A program made the position numbers and the translations under genes. 64,000 bases of DNA from Paenibacillus sp. GM2 (GTDB lineage: Bacteria > Bacillota > Bacilli > Paenibacillales > Paenibacillaceae). The notes below the pieces were generated by a model. That model searched no databases. It was not told the DNA's origin and was given only the letters and a program-made list of their open reading frames with translations. Location: positions 1,941,140 to 2,005,139 of the forward strand of contig NZ_LN831279.1 of the NCBI RefSeq assembly GCF_900069005.2. The letters are read 5' to 3'. This document shows, piece by piece, positions 7,883-15,407 of the stretch (positions are counted from its first letter, which is position 1; the number at the start of each line of letters is the position of its first letter).

Positions 7883-9043
7883 ATGAGCAAGAAATTTCAA
7901 ACGGTCGGCAGCTTGCTTCGCCCTCAGGACCTGCTGAGCTACAAACACCAAATCGAACATCGCGACGATATTGCGTATCCGTTTTATGCCGATTTCTCGG
8001 GATATGAGGAGTGCGAACATCAAGCGACTAAAAAAGTGATAGATCAGGAAATAGAGCATGGACTGGAGATTATAACGGACGGCGAGTTCTCCAAGTCGAT
8101 GTGGCATCTGGATTTTGTCTGGGGATTCGCAGGTATCAGCCGCTATATTGCTGAGCACGGCTACTTCTTCCGTGACAAGGACGAGACCCAAAAGTACGAG
8201 ACACGCCGCGATATCGGCCTGCGTATTACCGCGCCGCTTAGCGGCAAAAACCATCATTTCATCAAGATTTTCCAAAGACAGGCCGATATTGCCGGCAACC
8301 GGGAGACGAAGCTTTGTGTCCCATCGCCCTCCCATATTTTTGGTGAGCTCTCATGGTCGGACAATATTGGCGGCAAAGATTCCGTCTATTCCACGCCACA
8401 GGAGTTAAAAGCGGGACTTATTCAGGCGTATAAAGAGTTCGTTCAGGAATACGCCGCCGCTGGAGGCAAAATCCTGCAATTCGACGATTGCTTGTGGGAG
8501 ATTTTTGCGGATGACAACCCTAACTCCCCTTACACCGGCGAAAATATTGACCAAGAGACCGTTCAAGCATTAGCGGCTGAATTTATCGATATCAATAACA
8601 CAGTGATTGACTACGGTCACAGCCTCGGTTTGAAAATGTGGACTCATAACTGCCGCGGCAACTATGATTCTCGAAATATGGGCGGCGGCTCATACAGCAA
8701 AATTGCCGACTTGTTCTTGAAACAGCTGAAATACGACCGCTTCTTCCTGGAGTGGGACGATGACAGAGCGGGTTCGCTTGAGGCTCTTGAGGTGTTCAAG
8801 GACAGAAGCGATACTGAAATCGTACTCGGTTTGCTGTCGAGCAAGACAAATACGCTTGACGACGAATCCCGTGTGTTCAGATTGCTGGAGGAAGCGTCCA
8901 AGATTATTCCGAAAGAACGCTTGCTGCTCTCGCATCAATGCGGTTTTGCTTCCTGTGATGGCGGCAATGAACTAACCGAGAACGAGCAATGGGCCAAGAT
9001 TGACCAAGGGCAAAAAATTGCTCAGCAATATTGGGGCGAGTAA
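7883..9043 (+). CDS. MetE C-terminal-like methyltransferase (YxjG/YxjH family)
   Basis: 386 residues, matching the length of the short YxjG/YxjH proteins and about half of full MetE. It is a TIM-barrel related to the cobalamin-independent methionine synthase catalytic domain. The probable zinc ligands are the His and Cys of WTHNCRGN (about residue 254) and the Cys of LSHQCGFAS (about 353); the N-terminal FQTVGSLLRP is also typical. The family moves a methyl group to homocysteine or a related thiol; the methyl donor of the short forms is less certain than for MetE. AGGAGG lies 9 bp before ATG. LysR gene and palindrome upstream, strong terminator downstream. Confidence 0.85.
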   Translation: MSKKFQTVGSLLRPQDLLSYKHQIEHRDDIAYPFYADFSGYEECEHQATKKVIDQEIEHGLEIITDGEFSKSMWHLDFVWGFAGISRYIAEHGYFFRDKDETQKYETRRDIGLRITAPLSGKNHHFIKIFQRQADIAGNRETKLCVPSPSHIFGELSWSDNIGGKDSVYSTPQELKAGLIQAYKEFVQEYAAAGGKILQFDDCLWEIFADDNPNSPYTGENIDQETVQALAAEFIDINNTVIDYGHSLGLKMWTHNCRGNYDSRNMGGGSYSKIADLFLKQLKYDRFFLEWDDDRAGSLEALEVFKDRSDTEIVLGLLSSKTNTLDDESRVFRLLEEASKIIPKERLLLSHQCGFASCDGGNELTENEQWAKIDQGQKIAQQYWGE

Positions 9044-9062
9044 TTGCCGCAAGATATATGAA

Positions 9063-9095
9063 AAGACTCCTGTACTGGACAGGAGTCTTTTTTTA
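9063..9095 (+). terminator. Rho-independent terminator of the MetE-like gene
   Basis: AGACTCCTGT and ACAGGAGTCT form a perfect 10-bp stem with a 5-nt loop, followed by seven T residues. It ends the LysR/MetE-like unit. Confidence 0.92.
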
Positions 9096-9298
9096 AGCAC
9101 TTGAGCTAATCCCTTCATATGCTCCAGCTACAACTCACCCACGCCCTCTCTGCGGCATTTTCCCGCGCATGCAGATCATTAATTCCCCTCGAATTTTGCA
9201 CAGAGATCGACGAAAATGACGGGTAGAGTTGAGCAAAGCTACTAACCGTTGTATCCAGGATATTTCCCTCTTTGTTCTAAATTCGAATCAAAGCTGTA

Positions 9299-10339
9299 TC
9301 ATCTTACAATAAGTGAGAACATCAGGATGATAACCGGAATCCCTAATATGACACCGGAGACGATGCTATGCCGCTTCTTATTCATGACTACAACAGCCAC
9401 ATACTCCCGAATCATGGCATTTGGCCAGTAATATAGAGCCGTCTTGGCTCCGATTCCTTGGCTGGGCAACCCTGCCAAACGCGCATACATGCCAGCCCGG
9501 AATAAATGAAAGTTATTGGTTGTGAAAATGCTGTTATATCGGCTGCCACCGCTTAAATCGTCCATAATCCGCTTGGAGAACACCATGTTCTCATAAGTAT
9601 TTGTGGAACGATTCTCTTGAAGCGTATCCTCGATCGGAATCCCCTTATCCACTGCATAAGTTTGCATCGCTTCGGCTTCTGACACTTGTTCATCCGACCC
9701 TTTTCCCCCGGAGAGAATGATCTTCGGCGGCATTGTCACCGCTTTTTGACGATTATAAAATTCAATCGCCTTATTAATGCGATTTGCGAGCAAAGGGGGA
9801 ACTCTTTGGCCGATGACCTTGCTTCCGAGTACGATGATAAAGTTCTGATTCAATTTCGGATGATTGAACTGATACAGGAAATAAGCCGATAGGAAGCTGG
9901 ACAGATCGATGAAGAAATAGAACAGTAAGAACGTTACCCCGGAATATAGAATTTGTACCCACCACGGCATGTAACTCACCGGTTGAATAATAGAAAGAAC
10001 GATATAAGCCAAGATGCAGATTCCTAATAATAAGGCGAGATAGTTCGAAAACTTCCGTCCTTCTTTTTTGATTAAGATTCGCCCGTTAATCATCAAGAGG
10101 ATTGCCAGGGCGAATCCCCCGAAGAGCAACACAAGAAAGATTAAAATGACCGGAAATATCGCCAGTATTCTCAAAATCGGAATATCGGACGTTATCGCCG
10201 CTAAAATACACATTCCACCTGTTGAAAGGGCAAATATGTTGAACAGAAAGCCATTAATAATTCGCCTTGGGTCCCGAAGATAGAACCAGAGGAATATAAC
10301 CAATGTGACAAGCGGTACTATCCATAATGCAAGTATCAT
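9299..10339 (-). CDS. YdcF/SanA-like DUF218 membrane protein
   Basis: 346 residues. About five hydrophobic segments fill residues 1-160; the C-terminal half is a DUF218 (YdcF/SanA) domain beginning FIIVLGSKVIG, with KIILSGGKGSDEQVSEAEAM, ENRSTNTYENMVFSK and FTTNNFHLFRAGMYA, the conserved motifs of the family. YdcF binds S-adenosylmethionine in E. coli and SanA affects envelope permeability; the true reaction is unknown. The domain is preceded by ATG at 10339 without a strong ribosome binding site. It is a single gene: a terminator lies before it on the left and a mobile-repeat-like element behind it on the right. Confidence 0.82.
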   Translation of the reverse strand: MILALWIVPLVTLVIFLWFYLRDPRRIINGFLFNIFALSTGGMCILAAITSDIPILRILAIFPVILIFLVLLFGGFALAILLMINGRILIKKEGRKFSNYLALLLGICILAYIVLSIIQPVSYMPWWVQILYSGVTFLLFYFFIDLSSFLSAYFLYQFNHPKLNQNFIIVLGSKVIGQRVPPLLANRINKAIEFYNRQKAVTMPPKIILSGGKGSDEQVSEAEAMQTYAVDKGIPIEDTLQENRSTNTYENMVFSKRIMDDLSGGSRYNSIFTTNNFHLFRAGMYARLAGLPSQGIGAKTALYYWPNAMIREYVAVVVMNKKRHSIVSGVILGIPVIILMFSLIVR

Positions 10340-10379
10340 CTATGCTGTACACTCCATTCATCAATTACTTATAATGCGT

Positions 10380-10534
10380 GTTCAAAAGGGCCGTTTTCAG
10401 CGCCGAGAAGGTTGAATAAGCCAGGGACAGAGGAGCGGAGCGTAGGCGAAACCTACGTGAGCACTGTAAGGCCTGACTGAATTCAAGATTCGATGTCAAG
10501 TTACTTCTCAAATCAAAAGCGGACTTTTTTGAAC
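10380..10534. repeat. MITE-like 155-bp element with terminal inverted repeats
   Basis: GTTCAAAA (10380-10387) and TTTTGAAC (10527-10534) form the ends. Between them is a compact GC-rich segment with a strong hairpin (CGTAGG, loop CGAAA, CCTACG at 10441-10457). There is no open frame of interest. Size, ends and internal hairpin resemble small non-autonomous repeats; I cannot count other genomic copies from one window, and only one copy is seen here. Confidence 0.5.
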
Positions 10535-10609
10535 AACCTCTTCTATGTATATATCGTTTCTTTGGCAGGTGGAGAATATTCCCCCACCAAAACGCCTTAT
10601 AAGGATACC

Positions 10610-10643
10610 ACAAAAAAAGAAAACCGCCCATCAAAGGCGGTCT
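10610..10643 (-). terminator. Rho-independent terminator of the ADP-ribose operon
   Basis: ACCGCC...GGCGGT stem (10622-10642) followed on the minus strand by a run of T residues interrupted by C. It is 30 bp past the DUF4272 stop codon, so the four-gene Nudix-NADAR-PARG-DUF4272 run can end here. Confidence 0.85.
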
Positions 10644-10673
10644 TTCATGTAAACAATAAATATTTAGCTATGG

Positions 10674-11849
10674 CTATGTGTCCATCGATATATCATCCCA
10701 GCCTTCATCAAAGCGTCCGATCAGCCAGAACAGACCACGGCGTCTCTCCATGACAATGCTCTCACTCATGCCCGCGGGTGCCTCCTGACCATGGATTCTA
10801 CGGTCTACGCATGCCCAGTGCAGCCTGTAGACCTTATCGGCTTCATCAAGAATTTCCGCCTGACTGCGCATCGATATCTCCCGATAGAAGTCCTCAAAAG
10901 AATCGCGTTGCGAGACAACCTGAATTGCATAGTCGCAGTCACAGACCTGATCGGGAAAATCAAGCTTTTCCACAAGCCCGAGCGCCCAGATCAACGCCCA
11001 ATAAGCTTCATATTGCCAAGTTATATTGATTGCTGCCTGATTCGTCGGATGCTCGTCCTGCAGAAGCTCCCTTTCCTTGTCGGTCAGCTCTTCCTCCACG
11101 CCAAATTTCTGCAATAAATTGAGGATAAAGTCCCTGGATTCCCCAAGCTCTTCTCCCTGGGCAACATCGCAAGCATACTGAATAACGATCAGCAGGGCTA
11201 TCGCCCTTCTGGCAATTTCCTCCGGCGTCTTCCACTGGCATTCCGCTGCAGGCGGAAGCTCAGGCATGGACTCCAGATAAGGTATACCGCGCTCTCGTAT
11301 GTAGGAGATCGACGTTTGCTTTCTCCGCGCCCCTTCCTCAGATGTCTGCTGCGGACCCATAATTTTATTCGTACACGCATGGGGTCTGAAATTCGCCGGG
11401 CCCGAGCTTCCGTCCGGATGAACGACCGCCTGCCCGTCACTGTCAAGCAGGGTGCCATCCTGCAGAAATCCGATGCCGCCAAGCGCAGACATCAGTTCGA
11501 GACAGAGCTGCCATTGCCCTTCGTTCAGCTCCTTCTCCGCTTCGAGCGCAAGCAATGTATTAAAGACGGAAATTTGCGTTAACACCAGTTCCTTTAACTG
11601 CTCATCGGCAAAAGGGATACGGTCGTAAAAGCCCATCATCCCCGGAATATTTGCTTCGAAATAATCAGGATTGGCATCCTCGGTCAAGATTCGAATCGTC
11701 AGCTTCTGCTTTTTGAATAATGAATTGGATTGCAGAAGATAGTCACTGCCGTTCCTATCAATCTTATAGCTTCTCGCAAACACGCTCGTTATCTTGCCCT
11801 CCAGATCATCAATATCATTTTTGGAAGCAAATAGGGAGAAATATTTCAA
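10674..11849 (-). CDS. DUF4272 domain protein
   Basis: 391 residues, no signal peptide or membrane segment, acidic and rich in Trp. The middle and C-terminal parts carry the DUF4272 pattern: SISYIRERGIPYLESMPELP, WKTPEEIARRAIAL, LEKLDFPDQVCDCD and YRLHWACVDRR. Function is unknown for the family. The start is TTG at 11849 with GAGGAGG 9 bp before it. It is the last gene of a run with a Nudix/NrtR, NADAR and PARG gene, 90 bp after the PARG gene, and ends in a terminator. Placement suggests a role in ADP-ribose or NAD stress, but the 90-bp gap allows a separate promoter. Confidence 0.8.
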   Translation of the reverse strand: MKYFSLFASKNDIDDLEGKITSVFARSYKIDRNGSDYLLQSNSLFKKQKLTIRILTEDANPDYFEANIPGMMGFYDRIPFADEQLKELVLTQISVFNTLLALEAEKELNEGQWQLCLELMSALGGIGFLQDGTLLDSDGQAVVHPDGSSGPANFRPHACTNKIMGPQQTSEEGARRKQTSISYIRERGIPYLESMPELPPAAECQWKTPEEIARRAIALLIVIQYACDVAQGEELGESRDFILNLLQKFGVEEELTDKERELLQDEHPTNQAAINITWQYEAYWALIWALGLVEKLDFPDQVCDCDYAIQVVSQRDSFEDFYREISMRSQAEILDEADKVYRLHWACVDRRIHGQEAPAGMSESIVMERRRGLFWLIGRFDEGWDDISMDT

Positions 11850-11939
11850 AATCTATGACCTCCTCAAAAGTGCGAATAGGGTTAATTAATAATTCCCCCT
11901 TGATCACGCATCATTACCGCTGGCTTCAGCGGTATAACT

Positions 11940-12773
11940 TTAGCCTACTTGACCTCCGAAACGGTTGTCAAATGCACGAATGCATTTCTGATCCTTGGAG
12001 TTGTCAAGGACTGCGTATACAATATGCTCAAAGCATTTGCCGTAACCCTCCTTAATAAGCAGCTCATGCCACCAGCCCGCAACCTTGACCGGGTCATTGC
12101 GAAATACACCGCAGCCGTATGCTCCAAGAATCAGGTTGCGATCCCCGCGTTCAGCGAAAATAGCTAGGGCAAGACGCATGCGATCGAGCATGACTTGAAG
12201 CGCCTGCTCCGCATTTTCTCCCTTCAACAGCACCTGTCCATAGTTGACTGCTGGCAGCGTCAATGCGGAAGCCGTTACCGGCCGCTCCAGCAGTTCAAAT
12301 CGCTCATCCCGGAAAAATACCACATCCGGTGAATAGATCGCATGATGGGTATACATCATGGACTTGCAGGCACGGTTAGCCTTGTAATAACCTTCATTGC
12401 GCAGCTGAGTACCATATAGACCGCTGGATGCTGCAAGGCTCTCCTCCTGCGCCATTGCACCATTCAGGAAGCCGCCTCCGGGATTTTTGGCGCTGGCGAA
12501 GTTCAGTACACCAACCCGCTCTACCCCCGCCTGTGTGAAATCAAGGATTGCCTTGACTGTTGCCGCATTAACAACGTTCTGCTTCGCCTGCACTCCATGC
12601 GCAGGCGGCGTACAAGCGCGCACCAGCGTTTCCCCTTGTTCAGGCGTAATCAACACGCTGCGATCCTCGGAATGCTTCTGCTCCGCAGCGAAATCAACAC
12701 GCCGTCCATTTACTTCATAATATCCTTGCTCAATATATTGCAGTGTATTTTGTGCAATTTCTTTTCGATTCAT
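11940..12773 (-). CDS. Microbial-type poly(ADP-ribose) glycohydrolase (TIGR02452 family)
   Basis: 277 residues, the usual size of bacterial PARG. The PARG signature GGG-X7-QEE is intact: GGG at residues 99-101 and QEE at 109-111, with Glu111 the expected catalytic acid. The macrodomain fold is further shown by VVNAATVKAI, VGVLNFASAKNPGG and LILGAYGCGVFRNDP. Family members cleave the ribose-ribose bond of poly(ADP-ribose) and can remove terminal ADP-ribose chains. ATG at 12773 with AGGGGA. It lies 9 bp after the NADAR gene in the same operon. No ADP-ribosyltransferase is in the window, so the natural substrate here is unknown. Confidence 0.9.
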   Translation of the reverse strand: MNRKEIAQNTLQYIEQGYYEVNGRRVDFAAEQKHSEDRSVLITPEQGETLVRACTPPAHGVQAKQNVVNAATVKAILDFTQAGVERVGVLNFASAKNPGGGFLNGAMAQEESLAASSGLYGTQLRNEGYYKANRACKSMMYTHHAIYSPDVVFFRDERFELLERPVTASALTLPAVNYGQVLLKGENAEQALQVMLDRMRLALAIFAERGDRNLILGAYGCGVFRNDPVKVAGWWHELLIKEGYGKCFEHIVYAVLDNSKDQKCIRAFDNRFGGQVG

Positions 12774-12782
12774 GGTAATCCC

Positions 12783-13343
12783 CTACCTGTTATCATCTAG
12801 GATCAGCTGATCCCGCACTTCAGTCAGTGCAAAGCCCAATAAGTTGCGTCCCCGCCATTTCAGCGGATTCTCCACATGAGGATCGTTATCTCCCATTCCT
12901 ATCCCCCAGATACGGTCAAGCGGACTGGCTTCCACGAGAATCCGGTTCTTCGTCGATTTCAGATAATTCCCCAGCTGCAGATTTTGTAAAAATTTAGCCA
13001 AGTTGCCTCGCTTCACAATTTCATAGCAGTTTTGTTCCCAGATTTCATTGTCAAAGCTCTTCACGGCGCGACCATAGGCCTTCATCTCTTTCGGATGCCT
13101 GGCGTTCATAATCGCGGCTTCCATCTCCCCGTCGTTGAACAGGCGCGCCTTCTCCGCCATCATATATTGCTCCGTGCAGGAATAACGCTTGCCGTCCACC
13201 GTAAATTCGCACTTCCACCATTGGCTGAAGCAGCTCCGATTGATGCTGCCTTCAGACGGAGGCGTATGTCCCCAGAAGAACACATATTTCAACTTCTGTC
13301 CTGCATTATGAGCTTTGCGCAGCTCCTCGATGTTATAGATCAA
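12783..13343 (-). CDS. NADAR (YbiA-like) ADP-ribose N-glycosidase
   Basis: 186 residues, a single NADAR domain. Recognisable elements are FFWGHTPP near the N terminus, YSCTEQYMMAEKARLF (about residues 54-69, containing the family Glu/Gln and Lys), WEQNCYEIVKRGNLAKF, and WRGRNLLGFALTEVRDQL at the end. Characterised members release ADP-ribose from N-linked adducts, including guanine in nucleic acids, and related YbiA proteins act on riboflavin intermediates. The start codon is TTG directly after the Nudix stop TAA (TAATTG), with AGGGAGAGG inside the Nudix tail, so the pair is translationally coupled. Confidence 0.9.
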   Translation of the reverse strand: MIYNIEELRKAHNAGQKLKYVFFWGHTPPSEGSINRSCFSQWWKCEFTVDGKRYSCTEQYMMAEKARLFNDGEMEAAIMNARHPKEMKAYGRAVKSFDNEIWEQNCYEIVKRGNLAKFLQNLQLGNYLKSTKNRILVEASPLDRIWGIGMGDNDPHVENPLKWRGRNLLGFALTEVRDQLILDDNR

Positions 13344-14234
13344 TTAAATCCTCTCCCTATTTCTCCGGTACAGCCTCGAAGGGCGATGACCGGCGTTCTC
13401 CGTATAATGATCCGTCTCTTCAACAAGATCGGCGATCTTGCGGCGGAATGCCGCCTTCAGCAGGTCTCGGTCCAAAATGACTTCATATACCTGCTGCAGT
13501 TCTGTTAAGGTAAACCATTTGGGCATTAAATGAAGCGCAATATCCGTATACTCGACCTTGCCCCGCAGCCGTTCGATAGCGCAGGCGATAATCTTCGCAT
13601 GGTCGAAGGCAAGCCCTTGATTGGAGATAATAGCGTACTCCGTTGCCTGGGCCTGATCCGTCGATGTAATCTTCTGTTCTACGATAGCATTCAAGCAGAT
13701 ATCTCCATGGATCAGGCTAAGTTCGTATTGCCTCATCTTGATATACCCGTCCTCCAGCAGTTCCTTTGACTCCCGCAGCAATCGATAAGAGAGCTGGAAC
13801 CAAGCGGTATGGTCCGCATCATCTCCGGCCTCAACCTCAACCTGACCGCTATCGATCAGCGCCATATAAGAGCAGCTCATCACCCAGGTGCGCGGATCGC
13901 GACCCGGTTCGCTGAAGGTGTACAGCTGCTCCAGGTAGACATGATCTACGCCGGTCTCTTCCCGCAGCTCACGCTGAGCCGCCTGCTCCGTCGTCTCCGT
14001 AGGGCGGACAAATCCCCCTGGCAGTGCCCACTGTCCCAGATATGGATGCCCGCCACGCTGAATGAGCAGGATGCGCAGCTCCTTCTCCGGCAGCTTGCGG
14101 TAATTATCTTCCTCCGTATCACTCACCGTAAAGATAACCATATCTGTAGCCACCGATGGACGCTCATAATCTCCAGCTCGATATTGTTCCAGGAACTCCC
14201 GTTCCGTCAACCCATTGCGATCCCTTAATTCCAT
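13344..14234 (-). CDS. NrtR-like Nudix-winged-helix protein (NAD metabolism regulator/ADP-ribose sensor)
   Basis: 296 residues in two domains. The Nudix domain (about 25-165) has a complete box GX5EX7REUXEEXGU: G at GGFVRPTE, then RELREETGV, so hydrolase activity is possible. The C-terminal winged helix (about 205-285) has the NrtR marks WFTLTELQQVYEVI and FRRKIADLVEET. NrtR proteins bind ADP-ribose and repress NAD synthesis or scavenging genes; many have lost the Nudix box, this one has not. It is first in the operon and has two inverted repeats upstream. It could be a repressor, an ADP-ribose pyrophosphatase, or both. Only the first 12 residues before the domain have no family mark. Confidence 0.85.
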   Translation of the reverse strand: MELRDRNGLTEREFLEQYRAGDYERPSVATDMVIFTVSDTEEDNYRKLPEKELRILLIQRGGHPYLGQWALPGGFVRPTETTEQAAQRELREETGVDHVYLEQLYTFSEPGRDPRTWVMSCSYMALIDSGQVEVEAGDDADHTAWFQLSYRLLRESKELLEDGYIKMRQYELSLIHGDICLNAIVEQKITSTDQAQATEYAIISNQGLAFDHAKIIACAIERLRGKVEYTDIALHLMPKWFTLTELQQVYEVILDRDLLKAAFRRKIADLVEETDHYTENAGHRPSRLYRRNRERI

Positions 14235-14271
14235 TCATCGTCACCTGCACCGTCATCATAATCCAATCTTA

Positions 14272-14286
14272 GTAACACAATGTTAT
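14272..14286. promoter_or_regulatory. Candidate NrtR-type operator
   Basis: GTAACA-CAA-TGTTAT is a near-palindrome (one end mismatch) 38-52 bp before the Nudix start codon. A second weaker dyad AACA-ATATA-TGTT follows at 14302-14314. Autoregulation by the NrtR-like protein is likely from position; I do not know the operator of this orthologous group. Confidence 0.45.
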
Positions 14287-14320
14287 TATCAATTTATTAC
14301 CAACAATATATGTTATATAT

Positions 14321-14344
14321 CCCACGTTGTCAACTTAACGTGGG
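14321..14344. other. 8-bp inverted repeat CCCACGTT / AACGTGGG
   Basis: Perfect arms of 8 bp with an 8-bp loop, 87-110 bp before the Nudix start codon and at the border of the repeat region. No T run follows on either strand, so it is not an obvious terminator. It may be a regulatory dyad or the end of the repeat tract. Confidence 0.4.
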
Positions 14345-14643
14345 ATGCTTCATACGGAAGATTATGCGGGAAGCTCATGCGGAGCTTTTATGGATGCTTA
14401 TGCGGGAGCCTCTTTACCAGAGCTTTTATGGATGCTCATTCGGGAGATGCTCATACAGGAGCCTTTTACGGGTGCTCATCCGGGAGCCTCTTTATGAGTG
14501 CTTTTACGGGTTCTTGTGCGGGAATTTCTACGGTTGCTCATTCGGGAGATGCTCATACAGGAGTTTTTATGGATGCTTATGCGGGAGCCTCTTTATGAGT
14601 GCTTTTACGGGTTCTTGTGCGGGAGCCTCTACGGTTGCTCATT
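14345..14643. repeat. 102-bp imperfect tandem repeat
   Basis: The stretch 14441-14542 recurs at 14543-14642 with a 102-bp period and many substitutions; each unit has internal sub-repeats built from ATGCTCAT, CGGGAG and TTTATGG words, and similar words go back to 14345. Because 102 is a multiple of three, two frames stay open and give repeated peptides, but there is no ribosome binding site or recognisable protein; I regard it as non-coding. Confidence 0.7.
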
Positions 14644-14644
14644 C

Positions 14645-14827
14645 TAACGGAAGCTGAGTCCGCTATTTTGGTGAATTTGACGATTCTGGAATTGTAACGG
14701 AAATCCAATCCGCTATTTGGGGGATAATCCCCCTGATTTCGCTGAATAACTCCATTTAAGGGACTCCATTTCCGTTACCTTTCCAAATTCGCCTTTTCAA
14801 GCTTAATAACAGCACAGATTTCCGTTA
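14645..14827. repeat. 183-bp four-unit dyad element, copy A
   Basis: Four 21-bp units, each TAACGGA/TAAGGGA/TAACAGC, seven bases, then TCCGCTA or TCCGTTA, lie at 14645, 14695, 14757 and 14807. The first two point one way and the last two the other way, giving a palindromic whole with start-to-start spacing 50, 62, 50. The same spacing occurs at 38976 and 39626. No gene is present. Confidence 0.75.
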
Positions 14828-15009
14828 GCCTGCCACAAAGAGGTGACTATTCTTGCCGCCCCAATATTGCCGCAGCTTTTCGTACCCCATGCTTTAATCC
14901 AAAAAGCGTACTGTCCAAAGCAGCTGCCCAATTGATCTCCTATCTAAGCGAAGAAGACCAAGCGTGTCCAGAGTAAGGCATTTCACGGATTTGTACCCGC
15001 ATTCCACAG

Positions 15010-15235
15010 CATTTTCCCTCACAGCGTTTTGCGTTTTTTGCTCTCTACGGTATTCCACCCGCATTTTGCGGCTTTTGCCCTCTACGGTATTTCACTCGCA
15101 TTTTGCGTTTTTTGCCCTCTACGGTATTCCACCCGCATTTTGCGGCTTTTGCCCTTTACGACATTTCACCCGCATTTTGCGGCTTTTGTCCTTTACACCA
15201 TTCCACGGCATTAGCGGCTTTTTCCCCTTACGGCA
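15010..15235. repeat. 37-bp tandem repeat, about six copies
   Basis: GCATTTTGCG recurs at 15061, 15098, 15135 and 15172, exactly 37 bp apart, with degenerate copies before (about 15024) and after (15208). Each full unit contains CCGCA-TTT-TGCGG, a 5-bp hairpin, followed by a pyrimidine-rich stretch and TACGGTATTCCA. There are no unique spacers and no cas genes, so it is a minisatellite, not a CRISPR array. The rest of 14828-15407 shows nothing else that I can name. Confidence 0.85.
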
Positions 15236-15407
15236 TGGCCTTATAAAAATAACCTTTCGGATAGCTCCTATTGCAGCATCAGATCATTTAAATACCGTGG
15301 ATACAACAGTTTTCTCAGTTTCAATATGCCAGCGGTTCATCCCTGCGGATTTGAATCTGACGCTGCACCTGGTTGGATGATTATTGTGCTAAATTTACTT
15401 ACGCTGC

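Noticed and set aside
14215-14657. Two overlapping plus-strand open frames with repeated peptides
   Set aside because: They arise from a 102-bp tandem repeat whose period is a multiple of three; no ribosome binding site and no family match, so treated as non-coding.
15010-15235. Possible CRISPR array
   Set aside because: Units are contiguous without unique spacers and there are no cas genes.
14964-15380. Open frame over the 37-bp repeat array
   Set aside because: Repeated Phe/Leu-rich peptide follows the tandem repeat; no start signal and no known motif.
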